From: Sorangium cellulosum So ce56
GTDB lineage: Bacteria > Myxococcota_A > Polyangia > Polyangiales > Polyangiaceae
DNA length: 64,000 nt
NCBI RefSeq assembly: GCF_000067165.1
Contig: NC_010162.1
Span: 4,236,501-4,300,500 of the forward strand
Reading direction: 5' to 3'
A program made the position numbers and the translations under genes. A model generated the notes under the pieces. That model saw only the letters and a list, made by a program, of their open reading frames with translations, made no database searches and was not told the origin of the DNA. Below, piece by piece: positions 1-8,287 of the stretch. The stretch's first letter is position 1; each line of letters begins with the position of its first letter.

Positions 1-1
1 A

Positions 2-430
2 TCAGAACGTGATCTTTACCGCGTCCGACGATCTGTTCGCCGTGCCGTGGTGCACGACCTCGATGTTGTTGCCATCCGGGTCGAGCACGAACGCCGCATA
101 GTAGCCGGGGTGGTACGGGCGCTCGCCCGGAGCGCCGTTGTCCTTGCCGCCCGCGGCGACCGCGGCGGCGTGGAACCGATCGACCGTCGCGCGGTCGCTC
201 GCCTGGAAGGCGAGGTGCGTCCGGCCGGTGGGCACGCCGGCCGCAGCCCGCGAGTCCACGCTCGAGATGAAGAGCTCGTCGGCCCAGAAGTAATCGTCAG
301 CCTCGCCTCCCATCGGGATCCCGATCGCTTCGAAGACGGCTCGATAGAACTTCTTGCTCGCCGCGAGGTCGTCCACGACGAGTTGAACGTGATCGATGAG
401 GCGCCCGCGATAGATCTCTTGAATTTCCAT
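2..430 (-). CDS. VOC (glyoxalase/dioxygenase-fold) family protein
   Basis: A 142-residue single-domain protein of the vicinal oxygen chelate superfamily. Visible family features are the opening strand DHVQLVVDD, a central THLAF strand and the terminal DPDGNNIEVVHH. H14, H72 and E124 are placed as the usual metal ligands. Members are metal-dependent lyases, dioxygenases or resistance proteins; the substrate cannot be told from sequence. The reading frame extends further upstream, but that part overlaps the 3' end of the aldehyde dehydrogenase gene. The ATG at 430 has a GAGG element just before it and gives the normal length; an in-frame ATG at 484 is the alternative. It is co-directional with the dehydrogenase 84 bp upstream, so the two may be co-transcribed. 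The stop codon is at the very edge of the window. Confidence 0.85.
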   Translation of the reverse strand: MEIQEIYRGRLIDHVQLVVDDLAASKKFYRAVFEAIGIPMGGEADDYFWADELFISSVDSRAAAGVPTGRTHLAFQASDRATVDRFHAAAVAAGGKDNGAPGERPYHPGYYAAFVLDPDGNNIEVVHHGTANRSSDAVKITF

Positions 431-513
431 CGCCTCGGGATACCGCACTTCGCCCCCGGTGCAAGCGGACTCATTCGAGCTCATCTGCTCGCGGGCTGCG
501 CGCGCCCGGGCCT

Positions 514-1899
514 TCAGCCGATCTTGAAGTTGATCGATTTCGGCCGCGTCAGGTGCAGGAATCCGAGCGTCGAGAGCGTCGCGCCCTTGCCGCTGTTCTT
601 CGCGCCCGTCCACGGGAGCGCCGGATCCAGGGTGTCACACTGGTTCATGTAGACCGTGCCGACGTCGAGCTCGCGCGCGAGCCGCGCGGCGCGCTCGCGG
701 TCGCGCGTCCAGACCGACGCGGTGAGCCCGAGATCGCTGTCGTTCATCAGCGCGAGCGCCTCCTCGTCGGACGAGACCGGCACGATGGGCAGCACCGGCC
801 CGAACGACTCGATGCGCATCACGTCGAGATCGGGCGCCGTGTCCACGAGGAGCGTCGGCTCGAAGAAGCGGCCGCGTCCGTCGACCTGGGTCGCCCGGCC
901 GCCGCAGAGCGCCTTCGCCCCCCGGGAGAGCGCCTGCTTCACCTGCGCCTCCAGGAACGCCGGCGCGTGAGGCTGCGCCATCGGACCCAGGTTCGTCCGC
1001 TCGTCGGTCGGATCGCCGAGGACGTAGCGCTTCATCAGCTCCAGCGCGGCCTCCACGAACTTCGGATAGAGGTCGCGGTGCACATACGCGCGCTCGACAG
1101 CGCAGCAGCTCTGTCCCGCGTTGTAACAGGCGCCGTCGACGATCCCGTCCACCGCCTTCTCCAGGTCCGCGTCGGCCGCGACGTAGGCGCCGTCCTTCCC
1201 GCCGAGCTCCAGGCCGGCGTCGACGGCCACCTTCTTCGATGTGGCCGCGTAGATCCGGCGTCCGCCTTCGACGGAACCGGTGAAACCGACGAAGTTGACC
1301 CGCGGGTCCGATGCGATGCGCTCGGACGTGGCGTGGTCGCAGTGGAAGGCCTGGACGAGGCCGGGCGGCGCGCCGGCCTCCGCGAACGCCGTCGCGAAGT
1401 GCTCTCCGCAGAGCGGCGAGCGCGGCGAGTGCTTGAGCAGCACCACATTGCCCGAGAGCACCGCGGGGATGACCACGTTCACGGCGGTGAGGAGCGGATA
1501 ATTCCAGGCGGGCAGATTGAAGACCACGCCGAGCGGAGCGCGCACGATCCGCCGCTCGAGCCCGGGGAGCTCCGGCAGGATCACATCGGCGAGCGCGCCC
1601 TCGGCGATCGCGATCATGTGCCGGGCTCGCTTGGCCATCCCCGCGACTTCATTGCGGGATTGGCGCAGGGGCTTGCCCATCATGCGGGTGATGTCGGCGG
1701 CGATCGACGGGGTGTTGGCCTCGATGTGCTCGACCGCGCGCTGGCACAGGGCGGCGCGCTCGGCGATGGATGTGCGCGAGAAGCGCCGCGCGGCGGCGGT
1801 CGCGGCGTCGAGGAGCCGGTCGACGGCGGCCTCGTCTGCAAGAGGCCGGCGGACGGCTTCCTCGAGGGTATACGGGTTGTCGATCACGAGGTCGGACAT
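514..1899 (-). CDS. NAD(P)-dependent aldehyde dehydrogenase
   Basis: A 461-residue aldehyde dehydrogenase that would oxidise an aldehyde to the acid using NAD(P)+. The family landmarks are in order: PAWNYP with the oxyanion Asn (N133), cofactor Lys in VVLLKHSP (K156), FTGSVEGG of the dinucleotide fold (about 206-213), the general base Glu in LELGGKDG (E231-232), and the nucleophile Cys in NAGQSC (C265). The length is slightly shorter than the roughly 480-500 residue norm, as in succinate-semialdehyde-dehydrogenase-like enzymes. The substrate is not determinable; aliphatic aldehyde or semialdehyde is the family-level guess. ATG at 1899 is the first good start. It is divergent from the PP2C gene, with 57 bp between start codons, and is followed by the VOC gene. 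Confidence 0.93.
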   Translation of the reverse strand: MSDLVIDNPYTLEEAVRRPLADEAAVDRLLDAATAAARRFSRTSIAERAALCQRAVEHIEANTPSIAADITRMMGKPLRQSRNEVAGMAKRARHMIAIAEGALADVILPELPGLERRIVRAPLGVVFNLPAWNYPLLTAVNVVIPAVLSGNVVLLKHSPRSPLCGEHFATAFAEAGAPPGLVQAFHCDHATSERIASDPRVNFVGFTGSVEGGRRIYAATSKKVAVDAGLELGGKDGAYVAADADLEKAVDGIVDGACYNAGQSCCAVERAYVHRDLYPKFVEAALELMKRYVLGDPTDERTNLGPMAQPHAPAFLEAQVKQALSRGAKALCGGRATQVDGRGRFFEPTLLVDTAPDLDVMRIESFGPVLPIVPVSSDEEALALMNDSDLGLTASVWTRDRERAARLARELDVGTVYMNQCDTLDPALPWTGAKNSGKGATLSTLGFLHLTRPKSINFKIG

Positions 1900-1956
1900 G
1901 GCGGGGAGATTAACCCAGTTCCCTGGGGGGCCAAGCGTCGTCTAGACTCGGGGCGA

Positions 1957-2748
1957 ATGCGCGCCACCGCGGCAGGTCTATCCGACGTCGGCAGGGAGCG
2001 GGTCCACAACGAGGACCGATACATCCTCCTCCCCGAGTTCAACGTCTACGTCGTCGCGGATGGCATGGGCGGGCACGAGGCCGGCGAGGTCGCGAGCCGG
2101 ATCGCCGCGAGCGCCATCGCCGGCTACTTCCGCGAGGCGAACGGCAAGCGGCGCAAGGCGTCGACCGGCGACAGGCTGCGCGCCGCCGTGACGTACGCGA
2201 ACGCGCGCATCTTCGCGCACGCCGACGACTCGCGGTTCTACCGCGGGATGGGGACCACGGTCGTCGCCGCGGCGTTCTCGCCGCGGGAGCGGAAGTTCTA
2301 CGTCGCCCACGCCGGCGACAGCCGCTGCTACCTCCTCCGCAACGGCGATATCTCGCAGCTGACCCGCGACCACTCGCTCATCGCGGACGCGCTCCTCGAG
2401 CGCCCCGACCTCACCGAGCGCGACCTCGCCTACCTGCCCCGCAACGTGATCACGCGGGCGCTCGGCATCGGCCCCAGCGTCGACATCGACCTGCGCGCGG
2501 AGCGCGTCGAGGCGGGTGACGTGTTCCTCCTCTGCTCCGACGGCCTCCACGGGCTCGTGGACGATCGCGAGATCGCGCGCATCGTCGAGGACAACGCCGT
2601 GCTCGCCGACGCGTGCGGCAAGCTCATCGACTGCGCCAACGAGAACGGTGGCCGCGACAACATCACCGCCGTGCTCATCCGGATCGAGGAGACGGCATCG
2701 GCGTCGTGGAGCCAGCGCCAGGGCGTCAAGAGCCGCAGCGCGCGGTAG
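1957..2748 (+). CDS. PP2C-type serine/threonine protein phosphatase
   Basis: A 263-residue soluble PP2C (PPM) phosphatase that should dephosphorylate Ser/Thr-phosphorylated proteins using two divalent metals. The diagnostic motifs are present in order: HNEDRY near residue 18, VVADGMGGHEAG (metal Asp at D35), GTTVVAAAF, HAGDSRCY, LTRDHSL, LLCSDGLHGLVDD with a metal Asp, and the terminal NGGRDNITAVLIR. The longer open frame upstream is antisense to the dehydrogenase, so the ATG at 1957, where PP2C homology begins, is taken as the start. No membrane segment or extra domain is seen. It is a plausible antagonist of Hanks-type kinases, which are abundant in this genome; no partner kinase is adjacent. 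Confidence 0.94.
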   Translation: MRATAAGLSDVGRERVHNEDRYILLPEFNVYVVADGMGGHEAGEVASRIAASAIAGYFREANGKRRKASTGDRLRAAVTYANARIFAHADDSRFYRGMGTTVVAAAFSPRERKFYVAHAGDSRCYLLRNGDISQLTRDHSLIADALLERPDLTERDLAYLPRNVITRALGIGPSVDIDLRAERVEAGDVFLLCSDGLHGLVDDREIARIVEDNAVLADACGKLIDCANENGGRDNITAVLIRIEETASASWSQRQGVKSRSAR

Positions 2749-2854
2749 CATCGGGCTGCGTGCGCAGGGGCCGAGAGCACGCCGCGCCATCGCGTGAGCG
2801 GCGCTGCCGCGCCCCTGCCGCCCGCAAATGGGCTGAACACAAGGGAGGTCATGC

Positions 2855-3115
2855 ATGCGAACCAGGTGGATCGGGATGGGGCTCTTCGTCGGCGCGCTGC
2901 TCGCGTGGGGCTGCGGCGGCGAGGCGGCGCTCGGCGAGGCATGCGACGAAGCGGGCGCGGACGGCGAGTGTGAGAGCGGGGCGGTCTGCGGCAAGCCCGA
3001 CGACAGCGCGGCGCTCGAGTGCCTGAAGACGTGCGTCGAGCAGACGGACTGCCCCGCGGACCAGGAGTGCAACGGTATCTCCGGCTCGGACCTCAAGGGC
3101 TGCAGGCCGAAGTAG
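2855..3115 (+). CDS. small Cys-rich lipoprotein, unknown function
   Basis: An 86-residue exported protein. Residues 1-20 form a lipoprotein signal (two Arg, a hydrophobic core, then LLAWGC with lipidated C20). The mature part has eight further cysteines spaced as in small disulfide-knotted modules (EACDEAGADGECESGAVC, then CLKTC, DCPADQEC and GC). A strong ribosome-binding site (GGGAGG) lies about 7 bp before the ATG. Myxobacteria encode many such short Cys-rich lipoproteins; no function can be assigned. It follows the PP2C gene by 106 bp and is convergent with the glycosyltransferase gene. Confidence 0.8.
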   Translation: MRTRWIGMGLFVGALLAWGCGGEAALGEACDEAGADGECESGAVCGKPDDSAALECLKTCVEQTDCPADQECNGISGSDLKGCRPK

Positions 3116-3156
3116 GGGAGGGATCCCGGCGGAGCGCGGCGGCCAGCGCGCCGCGC

Positions 3157-4233
3157 TCAGAGCACGCCGGCGTGCGCGCGATCGAGCAGGCCGTCCATCA
3201 CCTCGAACAGCCGCCGGTTGCCGTCCTGGGAGTAGCCCGCGAGCTTCTCTTCACAGGCCGGGATGGCCTTCACGAAATCCGCGACGACGGCCGGGTCGTC
3301 CAGCGAATCGGCGCCGCGGCCGAACCCCTCGCGCTCGAGGTAGCGGGCGTTGAGCACCTGCTCGAACTGGCGGCCGAGGGGGACGGCGAGCATCGGCTTG
3401 CGCAGGTAGACCGCCTCCCCCATCAGCGTGAACCCGCCGCCGGCGATGACGGCGCGGCACGAGGCGAGGTCGTCGATGAAGCCCTCCTCGCTGAAGGGGC
3501 GGTAGCGGAGGTTGCCCTCGACCTGCTCCTCCGTGATGTTCCGGCGCATCCCGTAGATGCGGCACTCGAGCCCGGTCTTCGCGAGCGTCGCCGACAGCGC
3601 GTCGTTCCCCTCGGCGGTCTGGTAGACGAGCAGGTGCTCCCCGGGGCGGCGGTTCGCGGCGATGATCTCGGGGCGGAGGATCGGCGGCACGAGCGTCGTC
3701 TCCTGCTTGCGGACCGGCGGGCGGAAGAACGTGGCGATGACGTAATGGTTGCAGAACGGCAGCTTGCTCTTCACGAACGCGCGCGTGAGCTGGAAACCCG
3801 CCTCGTGGCCGGCGAGGATCTCCGCGTCGTGGGTGCACCGGTTGATGATCTGCATGTTGTCGACCGAGAGGATCGGCAGCCGGTGGATCTTGGCGTAGAG
3901 GTACGTCCACGACTCGAAGTCGCTGACGGTGAGCTCGGGGCGAAAGTCCTTGATGAGCTCGAAGTACGCGGCGATGTTCTTCGGCGTGCCCGTCGCGCCG
4001 GAGAGCACGTTGGACCAGAGCGTCTTGCCGCGCCGCACCCGGTTCTCCTCGTAGATCATGTGGAGCCCGTGGATGCGGTTCACCCCCGCGAAGCGCTTGG
4101 ACAGGAAGTCGGTCGCCCTGCCCGACGCCATGATCTCGAGCTCGTGCCCCTGCGCGAGCAGGTGTTCGATCACGACGCGCGAGCGCATGGCGTGCCCCAT
4201 CCCTTCGCCGACGACGCCATAGAGGATCTTCAT
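3157..4233 (-). CDS. MurG-like (GT28-fold) glycosyltransferase
   Basis: A 358-residue GT-B fold glycosyltransferase that would transfer a sugar from a nucleotide-sugar donor. The N-terminus has the acceptor-side Gly-rich loop YGVVGEGMGHAMRS. The C-terminal half has the donor-binding pattern AVIAGGGFTLMGEAVYLRKP followed by AVPLGRQFEQ, as in MurG/UGT-type enzymes. It most resembles the MJ1255/VC2487-type putative glycosyltransferases, whose substrates are mostly unknown. The longer reading frame upstream overlaps the divergent gene; ATG at 4233, giving MKILYGVVGEG, is the natural start. The gene is divergent from the next with a 60-bp gap, so promoters would have to be close or overlapping. 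Confidence 0.88.
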   Translation of the reverse strand: MKILYGVVGEGMGHAMRSRVVIEHLLAQGHELEIMASGRATDFLSKRFAGVNRIHGLHMIYEENRVRRGKTLWSNVLSGATGTPKNIAAYFELIKDFRPELTVSDFESWTYLYAKIHRLPILSVDNMQIINRCTHDAEILAGHEAGFQLTRAFVKSKLPFCNHYVIATFFRPPVRKQETTLVPPILRPEIIAANRRPGEHLLVYQTAEGNDALSATLAKTGLECRIYGMRRNITEEQVEGNLRYRPFSEEGFIDDLASCRAVIAGGGFTLMGEAVYLRKPMLAVPLGRQFEQVLNARYLEREGFGRGADSLDDPAVVADFVKAIPACEEKLAGYSQDGNRRLFEVMDGLLDRAHAGVL

Positions 4234-4293
4234 GACGCACGAGTGTAGCGGGGGCTCTGGGGCGTTCGGAAGGAAACGGCGGCGCCGCAACGC

Positions 4294-5358
4294 GTGCGGC
4301 GCGTGCGGCGGCCGAGCGCAGGCGGCGCCGCGGCGAGGGCGGCGGGCGTGACGCCCCGCCGCAGGATCTGGAGCGAGCTGCTGCCGCTCGAGGTGGTGCG
4401 GGCGCCCGGGACGCTCGCGCTGCTGCGGCGGTATGCGCTGGAGCTCTCGATCGCCGTGCGGCCGGAGACCGCGGCGGGGCTGCCGGATCTCGCGGCGGCG
4501 TGCGCGGACGCGGGGGTGGCGGTCGCGGTGTGGCCGATGATCGCGGACGAGGACGGGCGCTGGGCGAGCGCCGGCAACGCGGCGGCGTTCGGCGCGTTCG
4601 TCGCGCGGCTGCTGGACGCGCTCGACGCGCGGCGCCTTACCGCGGCGGAGGTCGTGTTCGATCTCGAGCCGCCGATCGAGGCGGTGCGGCGGGCGCTCGC
4701 GGGGGGGCGCGGCGCGCTCGATCTGCTCGGCGGTGGGCCGCGTGGAGCCCGGGGGAGCCCGCGGTGGAGCGATTCGCAGCGCGTGTACGCCGAGCTGGCG
4801 GGCGCGGTGCACGCGCGCGGGGTGGCGACCTCGGCCGCGATCGTGCCGCTCGTCTTGACCGACGGGCGCGACGGGCCGGCATGCGGCTGGGAGCGGCTGC
4901 TCGGGACGCCCGTGTCCGCGCCGCCGTGGGGGCGTGTCGGCGCGATGCTGTACACATCGCTGTTCGAGGGGTATTCGCGCGGCGCGCTCGGCCGGGAGGA
5001 TGCGGTCACGCTGCTCGCGTGGGGGTGCCGCGCCGCCGCACGGCGGTTCGGTCCGAGGGCGGGCGCCTCGCTGGGCGCGGTGGGCAAAGGCGCGCTCGGC
5101 GACGAGCCGGTCTACCGCTCGGTCGCCGAGCTCCGCGAGGACGTGGCCGCCGCGGTGGCGGCCGGGGTCTCGGATCTCTCGCTGTTCGACCTCGGCGGGG
5201 TGCTGGCGCGGCCGCCGGCCGAGGCCTGGCTCGACGCGTTTGTCGCGCCGCCGGAGCTGCGCTCGCCCCGGGAGACGCTGCGGGCGCGCGGCGTGATCGT
5301 GGCCGCAGCGCTCGTGGGTCGGGCGGCGGGCTGCGCTCGCCGGCTCACCTCGCCGTGA
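4294..5358 (+). CDS. conserved hypothetical protein, possible TIM-barrel hydrolase fold
   Basis: A 354-residue protein with no signal peptide. Alternating strand/helix segments (LELSIAVRPE, VAVAVWPMIADEDGRW, EVVFDLEPPIE, AMLYTSLFEGYSRG, GAVGKGALGDEP, DLSLFDLGGVLA) look like a beta/alpha barrel. Acidic residues sit at strand ends, as in glycoside-hydrolase-like barrels. I cannot name a family. GTG at 4348 (giving TPRRRIWSELLP) is an alternative start that would remove a low-complexity Ala/Arg stretch; the domain itself begins around residue 23. It is divergently paired with the glycosyltransferase, which makes a role in glycan metabolism plausible but unproven. Confidence 0.65.
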   Translation: MRRVRRPSAGGAAARAAGVTPRRRIWSELLPLEVVRAPGTLALLRRYALELSIAVRPETAAGLPDLAAACADAGVAVAVWPMIADEDGRWASAGNAAAFGAFVARLLDALDARRLTAAEVVFDLEPPIEAVRRALAGGRGALDLLGGGPRGARGSPRWSDSQRVYAELAGAVHARGVATSAAIVPLVLTDGRDGPACGWERLLGTPVSAPPWGRVGAMLYTSLFEGYSRGALGREDAVTLLAWGCRAAARRFGPRAGASLGAVGKGALGDEPVYRSVAELREDVAAAVAAGVSDLSLFDLGGVLARPPAEAWLDAFVAPPELRSPRETLRARGVIVAAALVGRAAGCARRLTSP

Positions 5359-5364
5359 CGGCGA

Positions 5365-5484
5365 TCACCCGTGGTGTGACTTGCCCTGGCCGCGGTAGCG
5401 CTTCCAGTGATGTCGCTTGTTCTTGTTCTTCGGCCTGCTGTTGCCGGAGCAACCGATAGACGTCTTCTTCGAGTGGACTGACAT
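5365..5484 (-). CDS. 39-residue highly basic peptide, unknown
   Basis: A short open frame from ATG 5484 to TGA 5365. The sequence is extremely basic: a central RPKNKNKRHHWKRYRGQGK block makes 15 of 39 residues Lys or Arg, plus five His and no acidic residue. About 84 percent of third codon positions are G or C, as in the surrounding real genes, which supports translation. The only flanking features are the 3' end of the barrel protein (6 bp away) and the 3' end of the sugar permease gene (5637), so nothing else explains this stretch. The composition resembles small ribosomal or RNA-binding proteins. No clear Shine-Dalgarno is seen. Function unknown. Confidence 0.5.
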   Translation of the reverse strand: MSVHSKKTSIGCSGNSRPKNKNKRHHWKRYRGQGKSHHG

Positions 5485-5636
5485 GGACCCGTCATGGCGC
5501 CGAGACGGGGCGGGCGACAGGGGTCACGAGCTCCGGCGCGGCTCAGGACGGGCCGCCGGGCTGAGGAGGTAACGACTTCCCTGAGGGTCAGGGGGGCGCT
5601 GGCGACTTGCCAGTTCGTCGCCCATTGCCGGAAAGC

Positions 5637-6752
5637 TCAGACGCTCTCGCTATCGGGCGCTCTCGCGGCAGGCGGCCCTGCTGCGCTGACCGCCGTGGCC
5701 GCCTGCAGGCTCGACGCTGCCTCGGCGGCGCCCGCGGAGGCATGCCGGATGCGTCGCTTCGCCTGCACGATGTGCACGATCTGGTCGAGGATCACGGCGA
5801 CGAGGATCACGGCGCCGATGATGATGAAGGTCCAGTTCGGGTCCAGGCGCCAGATGCGCTGGATGCGGTCGGCGTCCTCGTACGGCAGCTGAAACATGTT
5901 GATGCCGTTGTCGATGACGCGCATCACCGCGGAGCCGATGATGATGCCGAGCACCGTGCCTTCACCCCCGCGAAGCGAGCAGCCGCCGAGCACGGCCGCG
6001 GCGATCGCGTACATCTCGTACGCGATGCCGACCTGCTGCGACATCTGCCCGATGTACGACGCGTAACAGACGCCAGCCACGCCGCCGAGGCCCGCCGAGA
6101 TCACATACGTGGACGTCTCCACCCGCTTCACGTTGATGCCGGAGTACTCGGCCGCGTCGCGGTTGCCGCCGATCGCGTAGACGTAACGGCCGAACACCGT
6201 GAAGTGCAGCGCGTAGGCCGCCACGCCGCTCACGGCGAGGAACATCAGGAGCGGATACGGGATGAGCGCGTCGCTCCCGCTCTTGAGCAGCCCGCCGTTC
6301 GCGAGGGCGAGCAGCGGCGAGCCACCGAGGCTCAGCGTGCCTCCCCCGGCGATGGTCTGCGAGACGCCGCGCAAGAACAACATGCCGCCGAGCGTGACGA
6401 TGAACGGCTGCAGCTTGAGCCGCGTGATCAACAGGCCCTGGCCGAGGCCGATCAGCAGCGCCACGCCGAGCGCCACCGGAATGCCGATCCAGAGCGGGTA
6501 ACCGAGGCCGCCGAGCTGGCTCGACGAGAGCTTGGCGATGAGGACGCCCGTCAGGCCGATCACGGACCCGATCGACAGATCGATGCCGCCGGCGATGATG
6601 ACGAACCCGATGCCGATCGCGAAGATCCCGAGCATCGAGATCTGCCGCAGGGTGTTGATCGAGTTCGACTGCCCGAGAAAATCCGGGTTCGAGATGTAGA
6701 GGCCCAGACACATCACGACGAGCGCGATGGTCATCCCAAGCTCGCGCCTCAC
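5637..6752 (-). CDS. sugar ABC transporter permease, RbsC family
   Basis: A 371-residue integral membrane permease of the ribose/xylose/galactose importer class (BPD_transp_2). Eight to ten hydrophobic segments are visible, starting at MTIALVVMCLGLYI and including the conserved GLTGVLIAKL, GGGTLSLGG, YVYAIGGNRDAAEYSGI and CVARGVLGG-like loops. The last 40 residues are an Ala-rich cytoplasmic tail. It is translated from GTG at 6752, which overlaps the TGA of the ATPase gene by 4 bp (GTGA). Third gene of a binding protein - ATPase - permease operon. Confidence 0.94.
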   Translation of the reverse strand: MRRELGMTIALVVMCLGLYISNPDFLGQSNSINTLRQISMLGIFAIGIGFVIIAGGIDLSIGSVIGLTGVLIAKLSSSQLGGLGYPLWIGIPVALGVALLIGLGQGLLITRLKLQPFIVTLGGMLFLRGVSQTIAGGGTLSLGGSPLLALANGGLLKSGSDALIPYPLLMFLAVSGVAAYALHFTVFGRYVYAIGGNRDAAEYSGINVKRVETSTYVISAGLGGVAGVCYASYIGQMSQQVGIAYEMYAIAAAVLGGCSLRGGEGTVLGIIIGSAVMRVIDNGINMFQLPYEDADRIQRIWRLDPNWTFIIIGAVILVAVILDQIVHIVQAKRRIRHASAGAAEAASSLQAATAVSAAGPPAARAPDSESV

Positions 6753-8287
6753 GACAGATCCTCCTTGTCGGCGTGCCCCGTCATCAAGGTCGCGATCCGC
6801 TCCTGGCTGAGCCGTTCCCGCGGCAAAACGCCCTTGATGCGCCGCTCGTGCATGACGGCGACGCGATCGCTCATTCCGATGATCTCTTCCATGTCCGAGC
6901 TGACCATCAAGATGGTGATGCCTTCATCCGCGAGGGCGGTCATGTGGCGGTAGATCTCGGCCTTGGCGCCGACGTCGATGCCCCGCGTCGGCTCGTCCAG
7001 GATGAGCACGCGCGGGTTCATGGCCAGCCATTTCCCGAGCACCACCTTCTGCTGGTTTCCGCCGGAGAGGTTCACGACGGGCTGACGGATGCCGGGCGTC
7101 TTCGTCCTCAAGCGCTCCACCTCCGATTCGGCGACCCGGCGCTCCGTCTCCCTGTTCAGGAAGCCCCAGCGGCTGTAGTTGCCGATGTCGGGCAGGGAGG
7201 TGTTCTCCGCGACGCTGAGCGGCAGCACGAGGCCGTGGCGCTTGCGATCCTCCGGCGCCAGGTAGACGCCGCGGTCGATGGCGTCCCTGGGTTTTCGAGG
7301 AGCAAACTCCTTGCCTTCGAGCGTCATGCGTCCCCCGAGCGCCGGCGTGACCCCGAAGATCGTCTCCATGAGCTCCGTGCGGCCCGAGCCGACCAGGCCG
7401 GCGAAGCCGAGGATCTCCCCGCGTCCTGCCGAGAAGGAGATCTGCGCGGGCGCGCCGGGCACGACGAGCCCTTCGACCACCAGCACGGGCTCGGTCGATG
7501 CACGGGGCCGCTTCTCCGGGAAGTAGTGCGCGCTGAGCTCGCGGCCCACCATCATGGAGACGATCCGTTCGCGCGTCGCTCCCGCGCGCGTGAGGTCCCC
7601 GACGTGGCGGCCGTCGCGCAGTACCGTCACGCGGTCGGCCAGCGCCATGACCTCTTCCATGCGGTGCGAGATGTAGACGATGCCGATGCCGTCCGCCCGG
7701 AGCTTGCGGATGATCCCGAAGAGATGCTCGGACTCACCGCTCGTGAGCGACGAGGTCGGCTCGTCCATGATGAGGATGCGCGCGCTCAGGGCGAGCGCCT
7801 TGGCGATCTCGACCATCTGCATTTGACCGGCGGTCAACGCGGACACCGGGGTCGAGGGCGAGAGCCGCAAGCCCACGCGCAGGAGCAGCTCCCTGGCGCG
7901 GGCGGCCATGTCGCCCTTCGGCAGCGGACGGAGGAGCAGCCCTGTCGCGCCGCCTTCGTTGCCGAGGAAGATGTTGGCCGCGATGTCCAGGTTCGGCGCC
8001 AGCATCAGCTCCTGATGGATGAGCGCGATGCCGAGGCGCTTGGCGGCGCGCACGCTCTCGATCGCGACGCTCTTCCCGTCGATGCAGATCTCGCCTCCGT
8101 CGGGCTGCAGGGCGCCCCCGAGGATCTTCATGAGCGTGCTCTTGCCGGCGCCGTTCTCGCCCATGAGGGCGAGCACCTCGCCCGGCTTCAGCGAGAGAGA
8201 GACGCCCTGGAGCGCGACCACGCCGGCGAACCGCTTGGTGATCGCGCGCATCGCGAGCAGATCGGGAGCCGACGCAGCCACGCTCAC
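6749..8287 (-). CDS. sugar ABC transporter, double-domain ATPase, RbsA family
   Basis: A 512-residue tandem ABC ATPase energising sugar import. The first cassette has Walker A GENGAGKST, signature LTAGQMQMVEIAKAL and Walker B ILIMDEPTSSL. The second lacks a canonical Walker A, as is usual for RbsA/XylG/MglA C-terminal cassettes, but has signature LSGGNQQKVVLGKWL and Walker B VLILDEPTRGID. Start is GTG at 8287, overlapping the stop of the binding-protein gene by 4 bp (GTGA), which indicates translational coupling. Substrate class: pentose or hexose monosaccharide; see the promoter entry at 9530 for a link to a GH43 enzyme. Confidence 0.95.
   Translation of the reverse strand: MSVAASAPDLLAMRAITKRFAGVVALQGVSLSLKPGEVLALMGENGAGKSTLMKILGGALQPDGGEICIDGKSVAIESVRAAKRLGIALIHQELMLAPNLDIAANIFLGNEGGATGLLLRPLPKGDMAARARELLLRVGLRLSPSTPVSALTAGQMQMVEIAKALALSARILIMDEPTSSLTSGESEHLFGIIRKLRADGIGIVYISHRMEEVMALADRVTVLRDGRHVGDLTRAGATRERIVSMMVGRELSAHYFPEKRPRASTEPVLVVEGLVVPGAPAQISFSAGRGEILGFAGLVGSGRTELMETIFGVTPALGGRMTLEGKEFAPRKPRDAIDRGVYLAPEDRKRHGLVLPLSVAENTSLPDIGNYSRWGFLNRETERRVAESEVERLRTKTPGIRQPVVNLSGGNQQKVVLGKWLAMNPRVLILDEPTRGIDVGAKAEIYRHMTALADEGITILMVSSDMEEIIGMSDRVAVMHERRIKGVLPRERLSQERIATLMTGHADKEDLS

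Noticed and set aside
5112..5495. 127-codon minus-strand frame overlapping the small basic peptide in another frame.
   Set aside because: Mostly antisense to the barrel protein; Ser/Arg/Thr-rich shadow composition. The 39-codon frame fits the gap and codon usage better.
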